A stretch of DNA of 64,000 bases, taken from a virus. Positions 57,001-64,000 of this stretch are shown here, piece by piece. The stretch covers positions 1-64,000 of IMG/VR virus record IMGVR_UViG_3300042922_001475. One strand, 5' to 3'. A program made the translations under genes and the position numbers. The notes under the pieces are model-generated. The model was not told the origin of the DNA, made no database searches, and saw only the letters and a program-made list of their open reading frames with translations. The stretch's first letter is position 1. Each line of letters opens with the position of its first letter.

Positions 57001-59607
57001 ACCGTCTTCTGCACGTAGTAGCGACTCACCAGCTAGTGAAGCATCAGCATAATCAGATCCCATAGACCTAGCTGACATGATGTTACCTAGACGCTGAGCA
57101 ATCTGGTTGATCTTGCTCAGAGGCATCATGAAGAAGTAATCATCATCACTATTAGGTGATAGCTTAGCTGAGATTGGTAGTGAGCTAGCCACTTCTCTTA
57201 GGTTGTAGAACCTTGATGCACTATAACCATCATCCTTAGGTCCCTGAGATGTGCGCTCATTAGATAGACCACTAGTTCTATAGATAACGGGGTCTGCACC
57301 CAGCTTGTACTTAGTGATGTTAGTACCAATACGATTACGGACCATGCGAGCAAACTCAGTAGACTGAGAGAACTCAATGTCCTGAGGCATGATCTTAGCA
57401 TGACGTCTCTCACCGTCAACATTAAAGAAGTACTGGTCTAGACGTAGGTTACCCTCAGCATCTACCGGGAAGGCTAGTCTTGCAGCAGACTTAGTGTCAT
57501 ACACAGCTTCACCAGGTTCGTAGCCTGCAAAGTTAGCGAAGGTATCCTCACGCATATACTTCTTAACTTCTCTCTTCAGAGTAGCTCTTAAGTAGCCAGA
57601 CTGAGCAAAGGCGTTGACTGCATCTGCTCCGTATGCTTGATGGAAGGTATTTAGGATCTCACTAACACGCCTGTTAGCGCCACTGATGCCTGCTACTATG
57701 GTTTCTAGAGGGCTGTACTCTCTTACATCTAGGTCATTAGTCTCATCGAAGCCCACACCTTGAGACTTACCTACATACTTACCAAACTCTGGAATGTATA
57801 GCTGACCCGATAGACCCTTAGTGTTCTGTACAACACTAAAGTTCATGAGTTCGCCCATGTTAACGGTCATACCTGCAACAGAATATAGACCACCTAGTGA
57901 CACACGTGAACCATATGCTTTACCGGTAGCTGTATCTAGTAGCTGCTTAGTGTTAACCGTAGCGTAAGGGTCTCTGGCCTGTTTGATAGCCAGCTCGGTA
58001 GATAGTTCATCGTGGACTGAACTGAAGGCATAATTACTATTCTTTCTGAATAGCTTCATACCGTAAGCAATGTTATCAAACCTCTTAGCTTCACGAGCTA
58101 CATTAAACTCATCGCTGTGCAGGAGGATGTCTAGGTCCTTAGTCCATAGAATGTCATCGTTACCAAAGTTACCTCTGCTGCCCATGTGGTGGAAGCCGCG
58201 TAGCATACCATCAGACATGTTGCTTGAGCCTAGAATCATTTTAGATTCAGAGGCTCCCTGGTAGATAGCCATCTTGTTGTGAACGAAGTGTTCTGACCTA
58301 ACTACAGACATGTTACGCTCAGCACGCCTACGGGCTCTACCCTTAGACATACCCTGAGCTTCATAGTGACTAGCTAGGTTATCTTGAACCTTTAGCATTA
58401 CGTCTTGACTGAAGGTTGTGGCTTTGCCTGTATCGTTCTTAGAGTGCTCTACACCTGTTAGAACTTCTACTCGTGCACCACGCTTAACAGCAGCCTCTAC
58501 CCAACTAGCTACATCTTCACCTAGTTGGAAGTTAGATATTCTTACTACGTCTCCAGCTCCAGCAGCCTCCAGAGCGTTGTAGTGCTCCATAGCTGTCGTG
58601 CCTGTTCCGATAAACTTTGACTTAGTCCATCCACCGAAGTCCCTAGCAAAGGTATCTTTACTCTTTAACCATTCTTTTACATTCTTGGCCTGGACCATAA
58701 GTGATGCGAAGGTGCTGAGTGAAACCTCACCAGACTTAACCATAGAGTAGTCTAGTGTGAAGTTAGATTCAAAGTTACGACCTATAGCGTTACCAACCCT
58801 ACCCATAGCACCAGTGGTGGCGTTAGTAGAGCCAATAATAAAGGCTGACCTAGAGCTAATACTCTCAATGTCAAAGCCAAAGAACTTAGCGTGGGACCAC
58901 TGGTTCCTAGGGTCAGACTTAACTGTGAGCTTATCTATTCCGTTTCTAGAGTTAAGGTAGTCATATCCAATCTCAGCAGCTAGCCCTAGGCCACTGCCTG
59001 TACGAGGATCGTTAATGACTACATTGGTGTTTACCTTACGAGAGATCTCCCTAATACCGTCTAGAACAGTAGGGTGCTCAATCTGGAAGGCAGAGATGAA
59101 CACATCGCTCTGAGCTGTGCCCATACGATGGATGACGTTCTCTAGGTGGTGGGAGTGTTGTACACCTGAGAAGCCTTGAGTCCTGCCAGTAAACTTATAT
59201 CTAACAAACGAATCTTCTAGTTTGTTGAAGTTACCGCCGAACTCTGTATAGATGAAGTTACGTTGGGCAGTCTCGGCAGCCTTAATGCCTGCTTCAAGGG
59301 CAGCTATCTCTTTAGGTGAAAGACCTGCAGTATCTACTGCACTAAAAGACTTCTGTGGATTAAACTTAGCAAAAGAGAAGGGGTCACTAGTGTTATACCC
59401 TTGCATCTTTGCCATGTGTTCAATCATGGGATCACGGCCTGACCTCTCTGCAGCGGTCTCACCAAAGATACCAGCATCGGCTTCAGCGATACTGTCGTCT
59501 ATGGTATATGCAGCCTCAACACCCCTGAGTCTAGCCCTTAGGGTAGCGTACTCTGGAGTGTTTAGATCTGGGATGTATCTATTGAAGTATTCGCTTGGTT
59601 GATGCAT
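51061..59607 (-). CDS. giant multidomain protein: PLD-like domain plus RNAP beta'-like motif, 2848 aa
   Basis: Residues about 145-475: two phospholipase D repeats. The first is a full HKD motif, H239-x-K241-x4-D246, with GSTNAT after it. The second is H443-x-K445 but Gln450 replaces Asp, followed by GSSNMSDG. Residues 1890-1894: DFDGD inside SMMFNFGDFDGDTASVARLN, matching the catalytic metal loop (NADFDGD) of RNA polymerase beta', as in YonO-like and crAss-type phage polymerases. Preceding GAPMGPMGLTANK resembles the beta' lead-in. Residues about 2620-2765: Gly/Ala-rich hydrophobic helices (AAMGGAMGG type) like membrane-penetrating tail or ejection proteins. It stands between plus-strand gene groups next to the portal. 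I infer a virion-packaged, ejected RNA polymerase; polymerase activity and packaging are unproven. Confidence 0.9.
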   Translation of the reverse strand: MHQPSEYFNRYIPDLNTPEYATLRARLRGVEAAYTIDDSIAEADAGIFGETAAERSGRDPMIEHMAKMQGYNTSDPFSFAKFNPQKSFSAVDTAGLSPKEIAALEAGIKAAETAQRNFIYTEFGGNFNKLEDSFVRYKFTGRTQGFSGVQHSHHLENVIHRMGTAQSDVFISAFQIEHPTVLDGIREISRKVNTNVVINDPRTGSGLGLAAEIGYDYLNSRNGIDKLTVKSDPRNQWSHAKFFGFDIESISSRSAFIIGSTNATTGAMGRVGNAIGRNFESNFTLDYSMVKSGEVSLSTFASLMVQAKNVKEWLKSKDTFARDFGGWTKSKFIGTGTTAMEHYNALEAAGAGDVVRISNFQLGEDVASWVEAAVKRGARVEVLTGVEHSKNDTGKATTFSQDVMLKVQDNLASHYEAQGMSKGRARRRAERNMSVVRSEHFVHNKMAIYQGASESKMILGSSNMSDGMLRGFHHMGSRGNFGNDDILWTKDLDILLHSDEFNVAREAKRFDNIAYGMKLFRKNSNYAFSSVHDELSTELAIKQARDPYATVNTKQLLDTATGKAYGSRVSLGGLYSVAGMTVNMGELMNFSVVQNTKGLSGQLYIPEFGKYVGKSQGVGFDETNDLDVREYSPLETIVAGISGANRRVSEILNTFHQAYGADAVNAFAQSGYLRATLKREVKKYMREDTFANFAGYEPGEAVYDTKSAARLAFPVDAEGNLRLDQYFFNVDGERRHAKIMPQDIEFSQSTEFARMVRNRIGTNITKYKLGADPVIYRTSGLSNERTSQGPKDDGYSASRFYNLREVASSLPISAKLSPNSDDDYFFMMPLSKINQIAQRLGNIMSARSMGSDYADASLAGESLLRAEDGKALKGVRFVGYMAPGMGGDVAYFDAARLGESKFSTGYSKTVKGRQALIDPESFVLLRDHLTDLAKNPNKATHMGGGKYRISTAGLDSIGHTLNIMDILQPGTEKRIRQGLALPTSRHQGADVEFIIDLDKLSLQLSDNTYKLNVEGEVLRSLQTGDRVMTGMKAPLMIVRENSRLFTTLDRIAQQTKGTKADTYTKMGLAKANVLFGSGTIKTGDALIQTGLEVIKSGLAFDIINESNVGDLLDSKFFDLFDRFKDYVDPATKKVIDNIRASDDASYKVARAKELFQNTRKEINRRGHVTMSGRHTQHIASAFLAFGLHANNFLSNIDRTELKGLLGDDLLGIIPLSFISTMSASAVTMSSRNRVNFLNYHSGKYTDSFMDMMAMDQRVTGRVSAYSELISHGLLEGLAPTSEYVVGGLDNTPMSFYTMDMHNEFIELTALQRYIAGKSSKYDGSHMTLAEAGRKLKVVTDKINIKATSMASKGPSHNIVGSYESSMIHSFLEAEKAAGVGARTLMVPELGKLDERTGKFVFSESLGTASLREIRLMSANSLLSLGSFEDFSHEIQAKQVEIIQMLPELQELFPNGRVRAGGLTDAQREVYSHFMELVSDLEDAQKAAAATDFQKALGGQLSVGGQNMIVGMHHELPEGVMVLGTEAYKNMKDEAIAEIKQTFREKSIYFGKPGLEDMVAKDYRDRVLQLGEKLGVGRVLNGRLYGHSVANGLEARAKEYQALTDDINALELKRPDRTSRREVVHKYGKGVDDRGIALRHDIPLGKDNWRGRRVVRSRRGIVVDVIKGYDTFDIGRGRTVEVNPITGLVDKVRGRRWEWNLDSSDKAHYDSLVEEDKALFKDDVKELRQRIYNIESQIDYYVGDGAALNDDIRYELRNLEHEATKLRAEVRDMTHGRAYEFKRRTRRHEVTDPSKRRDQVRREIQALKLASLSTDEILEKIFENPESRHKLMTGMFQRAGAPMGPMGLTANKIYTIQEANDLFFKTAPMSERHFRRSVLMGAGSMMFNFGDFDGDTASVARLNRYTALQSLALIDSGLLTQEEELSLKAVNRDMRYSAQEKAIKFAYHVLGDNGLFSDDSLYDVTRKGKQLSTARARAYLHALESRDKNKPGSLTADQTIELNAFRARKDSTFRLAVASIKFSADITGISSDVSAGVRDIMSANSHMTEQDAYLEFMGKNKSKLTDSESYKLLSKELASVSGTLVDDKTQKVTYDSKGNRIVSPVALGAEGLKVTDRDLAALFSASAFAATFLIGKVYEASFTVQTHFDAKRAKAAAAVVNAMGADGTKFTNSRLAIESLRGKDLTPSVQAAVDRYDAVMEEHTKVHSIVLLAQQMARDAIKPKIDQGALSLLRSLYRNDASEVASGMEFVLGQERTQALEAFYTMVEGKDFLGLTNSHTPEQLDAINRDMARGFTSFYSDQVSELNKVGGPELVKALLKKNSAGYSIMAEEHLVGAFTDDTSPLVKELMAWEYKDPVTGLKTRPYQNIDDLRSFADDLINEKTRDDAIKRMYADKKGKALVDNLLKQHLMTQGQNMADWASYSMWDPSLAQYRQDYIAYGSALNGADSQTLFNRADGMSRKTKLQIFANMASRGKIRNADNFKDALTDILMDYNSADDIRKAASQVTDAPMFADSIQKIYDAYAKSTDVSHALQYLDNTNVTKIKDLNDKFGDMAYDDIIEKVDAEKLDKSADAEEFRKYARHKMEASWAGMLGVKPSQYAAEHKLSPNDIARQIDQGLETRGGRAFMSGFGNIFVGAALGAATMAGVMGGSTEEAFAANAAIGATMMNPTVMIKSIVNETPDKGEAAVRLGIIGGSIAAGMGGAMGGVKMTQNLFGKSLQATASKVTGAIGGGLVGLGAAFLLEAAAHATGLLKTPGPLHQMVSQLGGLTEAYQDSAFDDMDTEFGGEQEYQVIYEATGEVLAVYHRENSEDHGFEADDDTISFSSYEAASTEQEGNSVFDQPNKDA

Positions 59608-59679
59608 TATAGTATGGTACCTGGAAACTAGTTGAGTTTTCTAGGAGTATTATAATATTTATAAAAGGAGTTGCCAACT
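59608..59679. promoter_or_regulatory. divergent promoter region
   Basis: 72 nt between the giant gene and the plus structural genes. TATAAT at 59650-59655 (plus), then AAAGGAG for the GTG start at 59680. No clean -35. Confidence 0.45.
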
Positions 59680-59994
59680 GTGAACGAATCAGTTAATATA
59701 GAAGGGCTTCCAGAATACAAGATTACGAAGGTAGACCTTGACTGGTTACTTAAAGAACTGGTATTAGAAGTAAGTCTTACAGAACCACAATACCATGCCA
59801 TCAAGGCTAGTGGGGCTCTGGAGATGCCAGACTACAACATTTCTATTCCGTCAAACGGGGAGACACTAGTAGTCGAACTAAACAATAAGCTAGCTAAGAT
59901 GACTAAGCTAGCTGTGTACAAGTCAAGCTTAGTGGGGACGTTCGTAGTTCCCTTTTCAAAAGTATACTCAAAGGAGATAGTCGATAATGGCTAA
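59680..59994 (+). CDS. hypothetical protein, 104 aa
   Basis: GTG 59680 is 9 nt from AGGAG; an upstream TTG abuts the SD. MNESVNIEGLPEYKITKVDL; beta-rich C-terminal half (KSSLVGTFVVPFSKVYSKEI). Virion or chaperone gene by position. Confidence 0.75.
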   Translation: MNESVNIEGLPEYKITKVDLDWLLKELVLEVSLTEPQYHAIKASGALEMPDYNISIPSNGETLVVELNNKLAKMTKLAVYKSSLVGTFVVPFSKVYSKEIVDNG

Positions 59995-60373
59995 CAAGGA
60001 TAAAGTTTCAGAGCTAGTTGTTAAGAGCGCTGAATACAAGCTACCCACTGGTGTTATTCTACATGCACGTAAGCCTAATAACGGCGACCGTAGAACCCTT
60101 CTTGAGGCTCCTGACACTAACCGTCAGTACCTAATGGAGATCCTAGCTTCAGGCTGTATCACCAAGATTGAGTTCCCCATAGACCACGAGAAGTACCCTG
60201 CTGGTAAGGTGTTCGAGTATGACGTAGATGACCGTAAGGATGTCTGGGCTCGTATGGACGTCCTAGATCTAGAAGACTCAATCACTTATGTTGAAGCCTT
60301 CGGTACCAAGAACTGGCCCTCAGAGGCTATGATCAAGCAGGTCATCGACGCAGCTACTAAAAGCAACAAGTAA
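59987..60373 (+). CDS. hypothetical protein, 128 aa
   Basis: MANKDKVSELVVKSAEYKLP TGVILHARKPNNGDRRTLLE. The pattern resembles the first of paired tail-assembly chaperones (substrate loop then helix, next to a short helical partner), but a tape-measure gene is not visible, so the call stays open. Confidence 0.75.
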   Translation: MANKDKVSELVVKSAEYKLPTGVILHARKPNNGDRRTLLEAPDTNRQYLMEILASGCITKIEFPIDHEKYPAGKVFEYDVDDRKDVWARMDVLDLEDSITYVEAFGTKNWPSEAMIKQVIDAATKSNK

Positions 60374-60386
60374 GGAACAAGCACTA

Positions 60387-60614
60387 ATGGATGCCCTTAA
60401 TTTAGATTTATGGGCGGAGCTAGCGTTGGTAGGTGGCATGTCTATTGACACCTATCTTCGCATAGACGAGGAACTTGCTGTAGCCTGTCTCATGGCCCTT
60501 CAGAATAAGATTGAAGGAGTCAAGAAAGAGAAGGAAGCACAGCAAGAAGTTCACTTCAAGAAGCAACACTCTCTTAACCTCCTAGCTGAGGTTGAGGCTA
60601 AGCACAAGAGATAA
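60387..60614 (+). CDS. hypothetical helical protein, 75 aa
   Basis: MDALNLDLWAELALVGGMSI DTYLRIDEELAVACLMALQN then a basic coiled coil. Short partner of the 128-aa protein or an assembly helper for the portal. Confidence 0.75.
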   Translation: MDALNLDLWAELALVGGMSIDTYLRIDEELAVACLMALQNKIEGVKKEKEAQQEVHFKKQHSLNLLAEVEAKHKR

Positions 60615-60616
60615 GT

Positions 60617-62275
60617 ATGGCGACACCTAAGAAGAAGAAGACAATAACCCCTAAAGCTAATCCAGATGTCAGCATAGGTGTACGTCAGGTAGGTTCAACC
60701 CTATCTTCGTACAACCCTGCCTTCAAGTTAGGTGTACTGGACGGTCCTGATAGATCCTATTACAGAAAGTATGAGTATGCTTTCAGGACCGAACCTGTCA
60801 TCAATAGAGCTATTAAGTTTATATCTCTAACGATGTTAGCTTCACTCGGAGCCTATACACACCCCGAACAGTCCATCCAAAGGTTTGTTCAGGAGAACTT
60901 GGATAGATCTGAGGGTAACCTTCAGGAGTGGCTATCGTCACTTATCATCTCTGCTCTTATCTATGGTAGGGGCAACTCAGAGATTCTGTGGGAACCTAAA
61001 GAGGGTAAGGTCTTTATTAAGGACCTCGTTAACTACCACCCCAGATCCATCTACCTAGTACCTGACATGTATGGTCGTCTAACTAACGGTAAGCCCAACC
61101 CCTATCACCCTACCTTTAATAAGACAGGTGTGTGGCAAGAGCTACCCGTACAGGTCATGAACAACAGAAAGCTCACCGGTAGGGATAAGTTCTTGAACTA
61201 TATCCGTATCGACATGAACAAGATGGTTGTAGTGACCCACAACAAGAGATTCGGTAACTATGATGGAGAGAGTGCTCTTGCGCCTATCTTCCTAAGTTAC
61301 CAGATGAAGACCAAGACCTGGGATGACCTTATGGTCACTACCGAACGTTATGGCTCACCTCAGATTGCTGCTATCGTACCTAATGGTATGACCTCTAATC
61401 AGATTATTGATCCTGTGACAGGTATGGCCCGTCCTGAGACCATTGCTGAGGCTGCTGCTCGCAACCTACAGAATATGTCTATCTCAACCGCTATGGTGTT
61501 TGAGGAGCCTACAGGACTACCCGGAGAGAAGATTAGGATCCAACCTATCAACACAGGTAATAACTTTGGTGATAGCTTCTTGAACACTATGCATAGGTTG
61601 AACCACGAGGTCCTACTAGGCCTTGGGTTGCCTCCGCTCATGTTCCTAGAGCAGCAGACTGGCCTAGGGTCAGGTAACATTACTGCTATTCAGGCTGAGG
61701 CTTACAAGCAGACTATGGTGTCCATGTACAAAGAGTTCGTGGAGCCTTTCACTGAGCAGGTGATTGGTAAACTAATTCAGTACAACTTTGGTGACAAGCA
61801 TGGCTGTGGAAGGTTTGAGTTCAATCCTTTCGATATCGCTGCTGCTGGTGCACTAGGTGAGATGGTAGACATGGCACTTAACTGTGGTATTGTGGATACC
61901 TCTGAAGCTGTCGATCTGCAGCTACTCAGGGCTCGTATGGGCTTCCCAGCCATCAATGATGATTCACTTGCTAAGCGTCTTCGTAACAACAAGAAGATTA
62001 TCGAGAACAGGATCAACCCTGAGAAGAATAAGATGGAGTCACAACTCAAGATCACTGAACACCAGACTGCAGCTCAGAAGGAGATTGCTGAGGGTCAGCT
62101 TGAAGTAGACAAAGAACGTAATGATGCTCAGCTCAAGCACCAGAAGGAAGTAGAGAAGATGAAGCAGCAGACTCAAATTAAGGTAGCTAAGCTTAAGCCT
62201 AAGCCAGCTACTCCGAAGAAGTCAGCTACGAAGAAACTTACCGACTGGTTGACTGGAAAGGATAAAGAAGATTAA
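60617..62275 (+). CDS. portal protein, Mu gp29-like (DUF935), 552 aa
   Basis: Forms the dodecameric DNA-entry ring of the capsid. TEPVINRAIKFISLTMLASL near the N-terminus, EILWEPKEGKVFIKDLVNYH (crown-wing strand), LLGLGLPPLMFLEQQTGLGS-type stretch at about 335 and NFGDKHGCGRFEFNPFDIAA at about 395 match the DUF935 core. A long Lys/Glu/Gln coiled coil (470-530) is an extension. Confidence 0.92.
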   Translation: MATPKKKKTITPKANPDVSIGVRQVGSTLSSYNPAFKLGVLDGPDRSYYRKYEYAFRTEPVINRAIKFISLTMLASLGAYTHPEQSIQRFVQENLDRSEGNLQEWLSSLIISALIYGRGNSEILWEPKEGKVFIKDLVNYHPRSIYLVPDMYGRLTNGKPNPYHPTFNKTGVWQELPVQVMNNRKLTGRDKFLNYIRIDMNKMVVVTHNKRFGNYDGESALAPIFLSYQMKTKTWDDLMVTTERYGSPQIAAIVPNGMTSNQIIDPVTGMARPETIAEAAARNLQNMSISTAMVFEEPTGLPGEKIRIQPINTGNNFGDSFLNTMHRLNHEVLLGLGLPPLMFLEQQTGLGSGNITAIQAEAYKQTMVSMYKEFVEPFTEQVIGKLIQYNFGDKHGCGRFEFNPFDIAAAGALGEMVDMALNCGIVDTSEAVDLQLLRARMGFPAINDDSLAKRLRNNKKIIENRINPEKNKMESQLKITEHQTAAQKEIAEGQLEVDKERNDAQLKHQKEVEKMKQQTQIKVAKLKPKPATPKKSATKKLTDWLTGKDKED

Positions 62276-62280
62276 AATAC

Positions 62281-62315
62281 AAGAGTAGGTTGCATTGAAT
62301 GCGCCTACTCTTTTA
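62281..62315 (+). terminator. rho-independent terminator
   Basis: AAGAGTAGG/CCTACTCTT stem with TTTT, right after the portal stop. Confidence 0.88.
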
Positions 62316-62361
62316 TGTTAGGCTATCTAACATGTCCCATCTCCCATAAGAGGTAGCACCA

Positions 62362-62685
62362 ATGCTAAGAACCCTTATCCTCCGTAGCAAGCTCAAGAAG
62401 TACTATAAGCACATGATGCCTATAGCTCTAACAACAAACCAAGACTATAGTATTGTCTTTATTAGAAAGCTTAATCTACTAACCGTAGAGGTAGACTATC
62501 TAGATGTAGACGCACACACCCTTCTGGCGAGTGGGACTATGTTTATTTCAGACATCCAGTCTGTAGGAGATATATCAGTAGACTCAGTGAAGCTAAGACT
62601 ACTAAGGCAGAATCCGGATCTCATTATTGATGACGGTTGGGGCGAAGACGATAGCGTAGACTGTCCAGTAGAAGACGAGGACTAA
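62362..62685 (+). CDS. hypothetical protein, 107 aa
   Basis: AGAGGT before ATG. MLRTLILRSKLKKYYKHMMP; beta-rich, strongly acidic tail (DDGWGEDDSVDCPVEDED). Unknown. Confidence 0.75.
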   Translation: MLRTLILRSKLKKYYKHMMPIALTTNQDYSIVFIRKLNLLTVEVDYLDVDAHTLLASGTMFISDIQSVGDISVDSVKLRLLRQNPDLIIDDGWGEDDSVDCPVEDED

Positions 62686-62689
62686 CAAC

Positions 62690-62968
62690 ATGGCCAAATC
62701 AGACAATAATGATATGATCAGGGTCACCTTAAAGTCTTACAATGAACCAGCCACTAAACGTGTTCTAGAGAGCATAGAGAGGTTTGAGATTGAAGGCCAC
62801 AGGGTTACTCTAACTCAGAACGAATACGATAAGGATCAGTCCTGTGATGTTATCGTAATTGAGGGACCCAAGTCGTCCCTACTAAAGCTAGCCCAATATA
62901 TCGAGTCACTAGAGAAGCTGGCTAAGGACTGGGTCATCCCCGTCCAGCCTAAGAATAATATTGCGTAA
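62690..62968 (+). CDS. hypothetical protein, 92 aa
   Basis: MAKSDNNDMIRVTLKSYNEP; two alpha/beta halves with FEIEGHRVTLTQNEYDKDQS. Five bases after the previous stop, same operon. Confidence 0.75.
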   Translation: MAKSDNNDMIRVTLKSYNEPATKRVLESIERFEIEGHRVTLTQNEYDKDQSCDVIVIEGPKSSLLKLAQYIESLEKLAKDWVIPVQPKNNIA

Positions 62969-62971
62969 ATC

Positions 62972-63000
62972 TTGCATACTTAAATATGGTATTGTATACT
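62972..63000 (+). promoter_or_regulatory. sigma70-like promoter
   Basis: TTGCAT (62972-62977), 17-nt spacer, TATACT (62995-63000), 36 nt before the protease ATG. Confidence 0.75.
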
Positions 63001-63035
63001 ATCGTAGTGTTATTTAAAGAAGGGTCTTACATCAC

Positions 63036-64000
63036 ATGATAACAACGCTTCGTATACCTATAGCCAGACTCGGTAGATGGTACCATCCCGTTTACAAGAA
63101 CGATAAGGGCGAACCAGTAGTAGAGTTTAATCAGGCAGACTTCGATTCCATGAAGAATGCCTTCAGAAATGATGACCGTGGTTACGAGCCTTATCTAACC
63201 TATGGTCACGTAAAGGCTCTATACGATAAGACTACTAACGATGGCTTCCCTATCGAGGGATACCTAACCAAGATGGAGCAGGTGGATGATGTTCTCTATG
63301 GAGAGTTCACCCCAACCAATCCTAAGGTAGTAGAGCTAGTTAAAGACGGTAAATACCGTTACGCCTCTGGTGAATTTATTAGGGGCTTGCCATCTAAGGC
63401 AAATGGTGATAGAGTAAGAGTGTTCCTGAAGGGCGTTGCCCTCACTAATACTCCATTCGTGCCTAACCTGCCACTCAATGCAGTTAAGCATGTATCAGAG
63501 GACACTAATGAAGAATATCTTCTTATGTCCGAATCAATAGAGCTAGGAGACAACGCCGTAATGACAGAGAATCAAGATAAGTTAACGTGCCCTACCTGCG
63601 ATCAAGCAGTAGAGGTTGGATGTACTCACAATGCGACTGAAGAGGTTGTGGTTGTAGAACGCCCAGAAAACACCGTACCGAATATGGTAGAAAATATAGA
63701 GGATGTTAAGGAAGTTAAGAACCTTCTCTCAGAGCTAGTGACTCTAGCCAAGAACTTCTTCACTAAGCCTGAGGCTACTGAGAAGACTGAAGAGATTGTT
63801 GAGACTCCTTCTAACGATTCATCACTTACCGAGGAAGCTGTAACACAGGATGCCCCTCAGGTAATCAATGAGGAGAATAATGTGGAAGACACTACCCCTG
63901 AGCTAAACCAGGAACTGCCTGTCGAGGAAGTTGTTGAGGTTGAAGCCCCTGTAGCAGTTGTAGAAGATGCACCTGTTGTTGAGGAGCCCACTGACCTAGA
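63036..64000 (+). CDS. prohead protease/scaffold, Mu I-like (partial, 3' end missing)
   Basis: ATG 63036, at least 321 codons, open at the window edge. Residues 1-170: Mu gpI-like serine protease domain with FNQADFDSMKNAFRNDDRGY, YLTYGHVKAL (His) and GKYRYASGEFIRGLP (Ser). A CPTCDQAVEVGC cluster sits at about 181-192. The rest is a Glu/Val-rich scaffold-like tail. Processes capsid proteins and seeds capsid assembly. Own promoter upstream. Confidence 0.9.
   Translation, partial: MITTLRIPIARLGRWYHPVYKNDKGEPVVEFNQADFDSMKNAFRNDDRGYEPYLTYGHVKALYDKTTNDGFPIEGYLTKMEQVDDVLYGEFTPTNPKVVELVKDGKYRYASGEFIRGLPSKANGDRVRVFLKGVALTNTPFVPNLPLNAVKHVSEDTNEEYLLMSESIELGDNAVMTENQDKLTCPTCDQAVEVGCTHNATEEVVVVERPENTVPNMVENIEDVKEVKNLLSELVTLAKNFFTKPEATEKTEEIVETPSNDSSLTEEAVTQDAPQVINEENNVEDTTPELNQELPVEEVVEVEAPVAVVEDAPVVEEPTDL

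Noticed and set aside
1-64000. CRISPR arrays, insertion sequences, integrase or att sites
   Set aside because: No regularly spaced identical repeats with unique spacers, no transposase or recombinase genes, and no terminal inverted repeats with target duplication were seen.

Overview
The window is part of a large, moderately AT-rich genome of a tailed bacteriophage. The evidence is the gene density, 4-nt overlapping small genes, a tRNA cluster of about 25 genes, a Mu gp29-like (DUF935) portal, and a Mu I-like protease/scaffold gene running off the right edge. No integrase, repressor or att site was seen. The host cannot be named from the sequence. Shine-Dalgarno sites are strong (AGAAAGGA, GGAGG) and GTG/TTG starts are common.

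Layout. (1) 1-24.8 kb, minus strand: tRNA genes alternate with many small hypothetical genes. A two-gene GC-richer insert (130 and 712 aa) lies at 10.5-13.1 kb. A Thg1-like tRNA 5'-end polymerase sits between tRNA genes at 17 kb. An NAD salvage locus (Nudix, nicotinamide phosphoribosyltransferase, NMN adenylyltransferase-Nudix fusion) lies at 21-24.8 kb. (2) 24.8-28.3 kb: a tandem array of 16 paralogous small genes starting with a GDLV motif and ending in a hydrophobic residue plus FT. Eleven more are dispersed upstream, one with an in-frame TGA. (3) 28.3-34.9 kb: a DUF4326 protein, a TctA-like membrane protein, small zinc-ribbon proteins, a plus-strand RNase HI with its own promoter and terminator, and a noncoding stretch with tRNA-like RNAs and a pseudoknot. 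(4) 35-49.7 kb: a GC-richer minus block of probably highly expressed genes of unknown function, up to 1451 aa. Fifteen of them carry a Shine-Dalgarno stem-loop just before the start codon, with compensatory stem changes. Two further covarying hairpin families lie between these genes. (5) 49.86-50.9 kb: five small plus-strand genes. (6) 51.06-59.6 kb: one 2848-aa minus-strand gene combining a phospholipase D-like domain, an RNA polymerase beta'-like DFDGD motif and a Gly/Ala-rich hydrophobic C-terminus. (7) 59.7-64 kb, plus strand: portal and protease with small partners.

How it may work together (inference): the tRNAs and Thg1-like enzyme support phage translation and tRNA quality. The NAD genes rebuild NAD from nicotinamide. 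The GDLV proteins, clustered around the NAD genes, look like a diversifying set of small beta-barrel effectors. The GC-rich block appears to be one translationally co-regulated unit.
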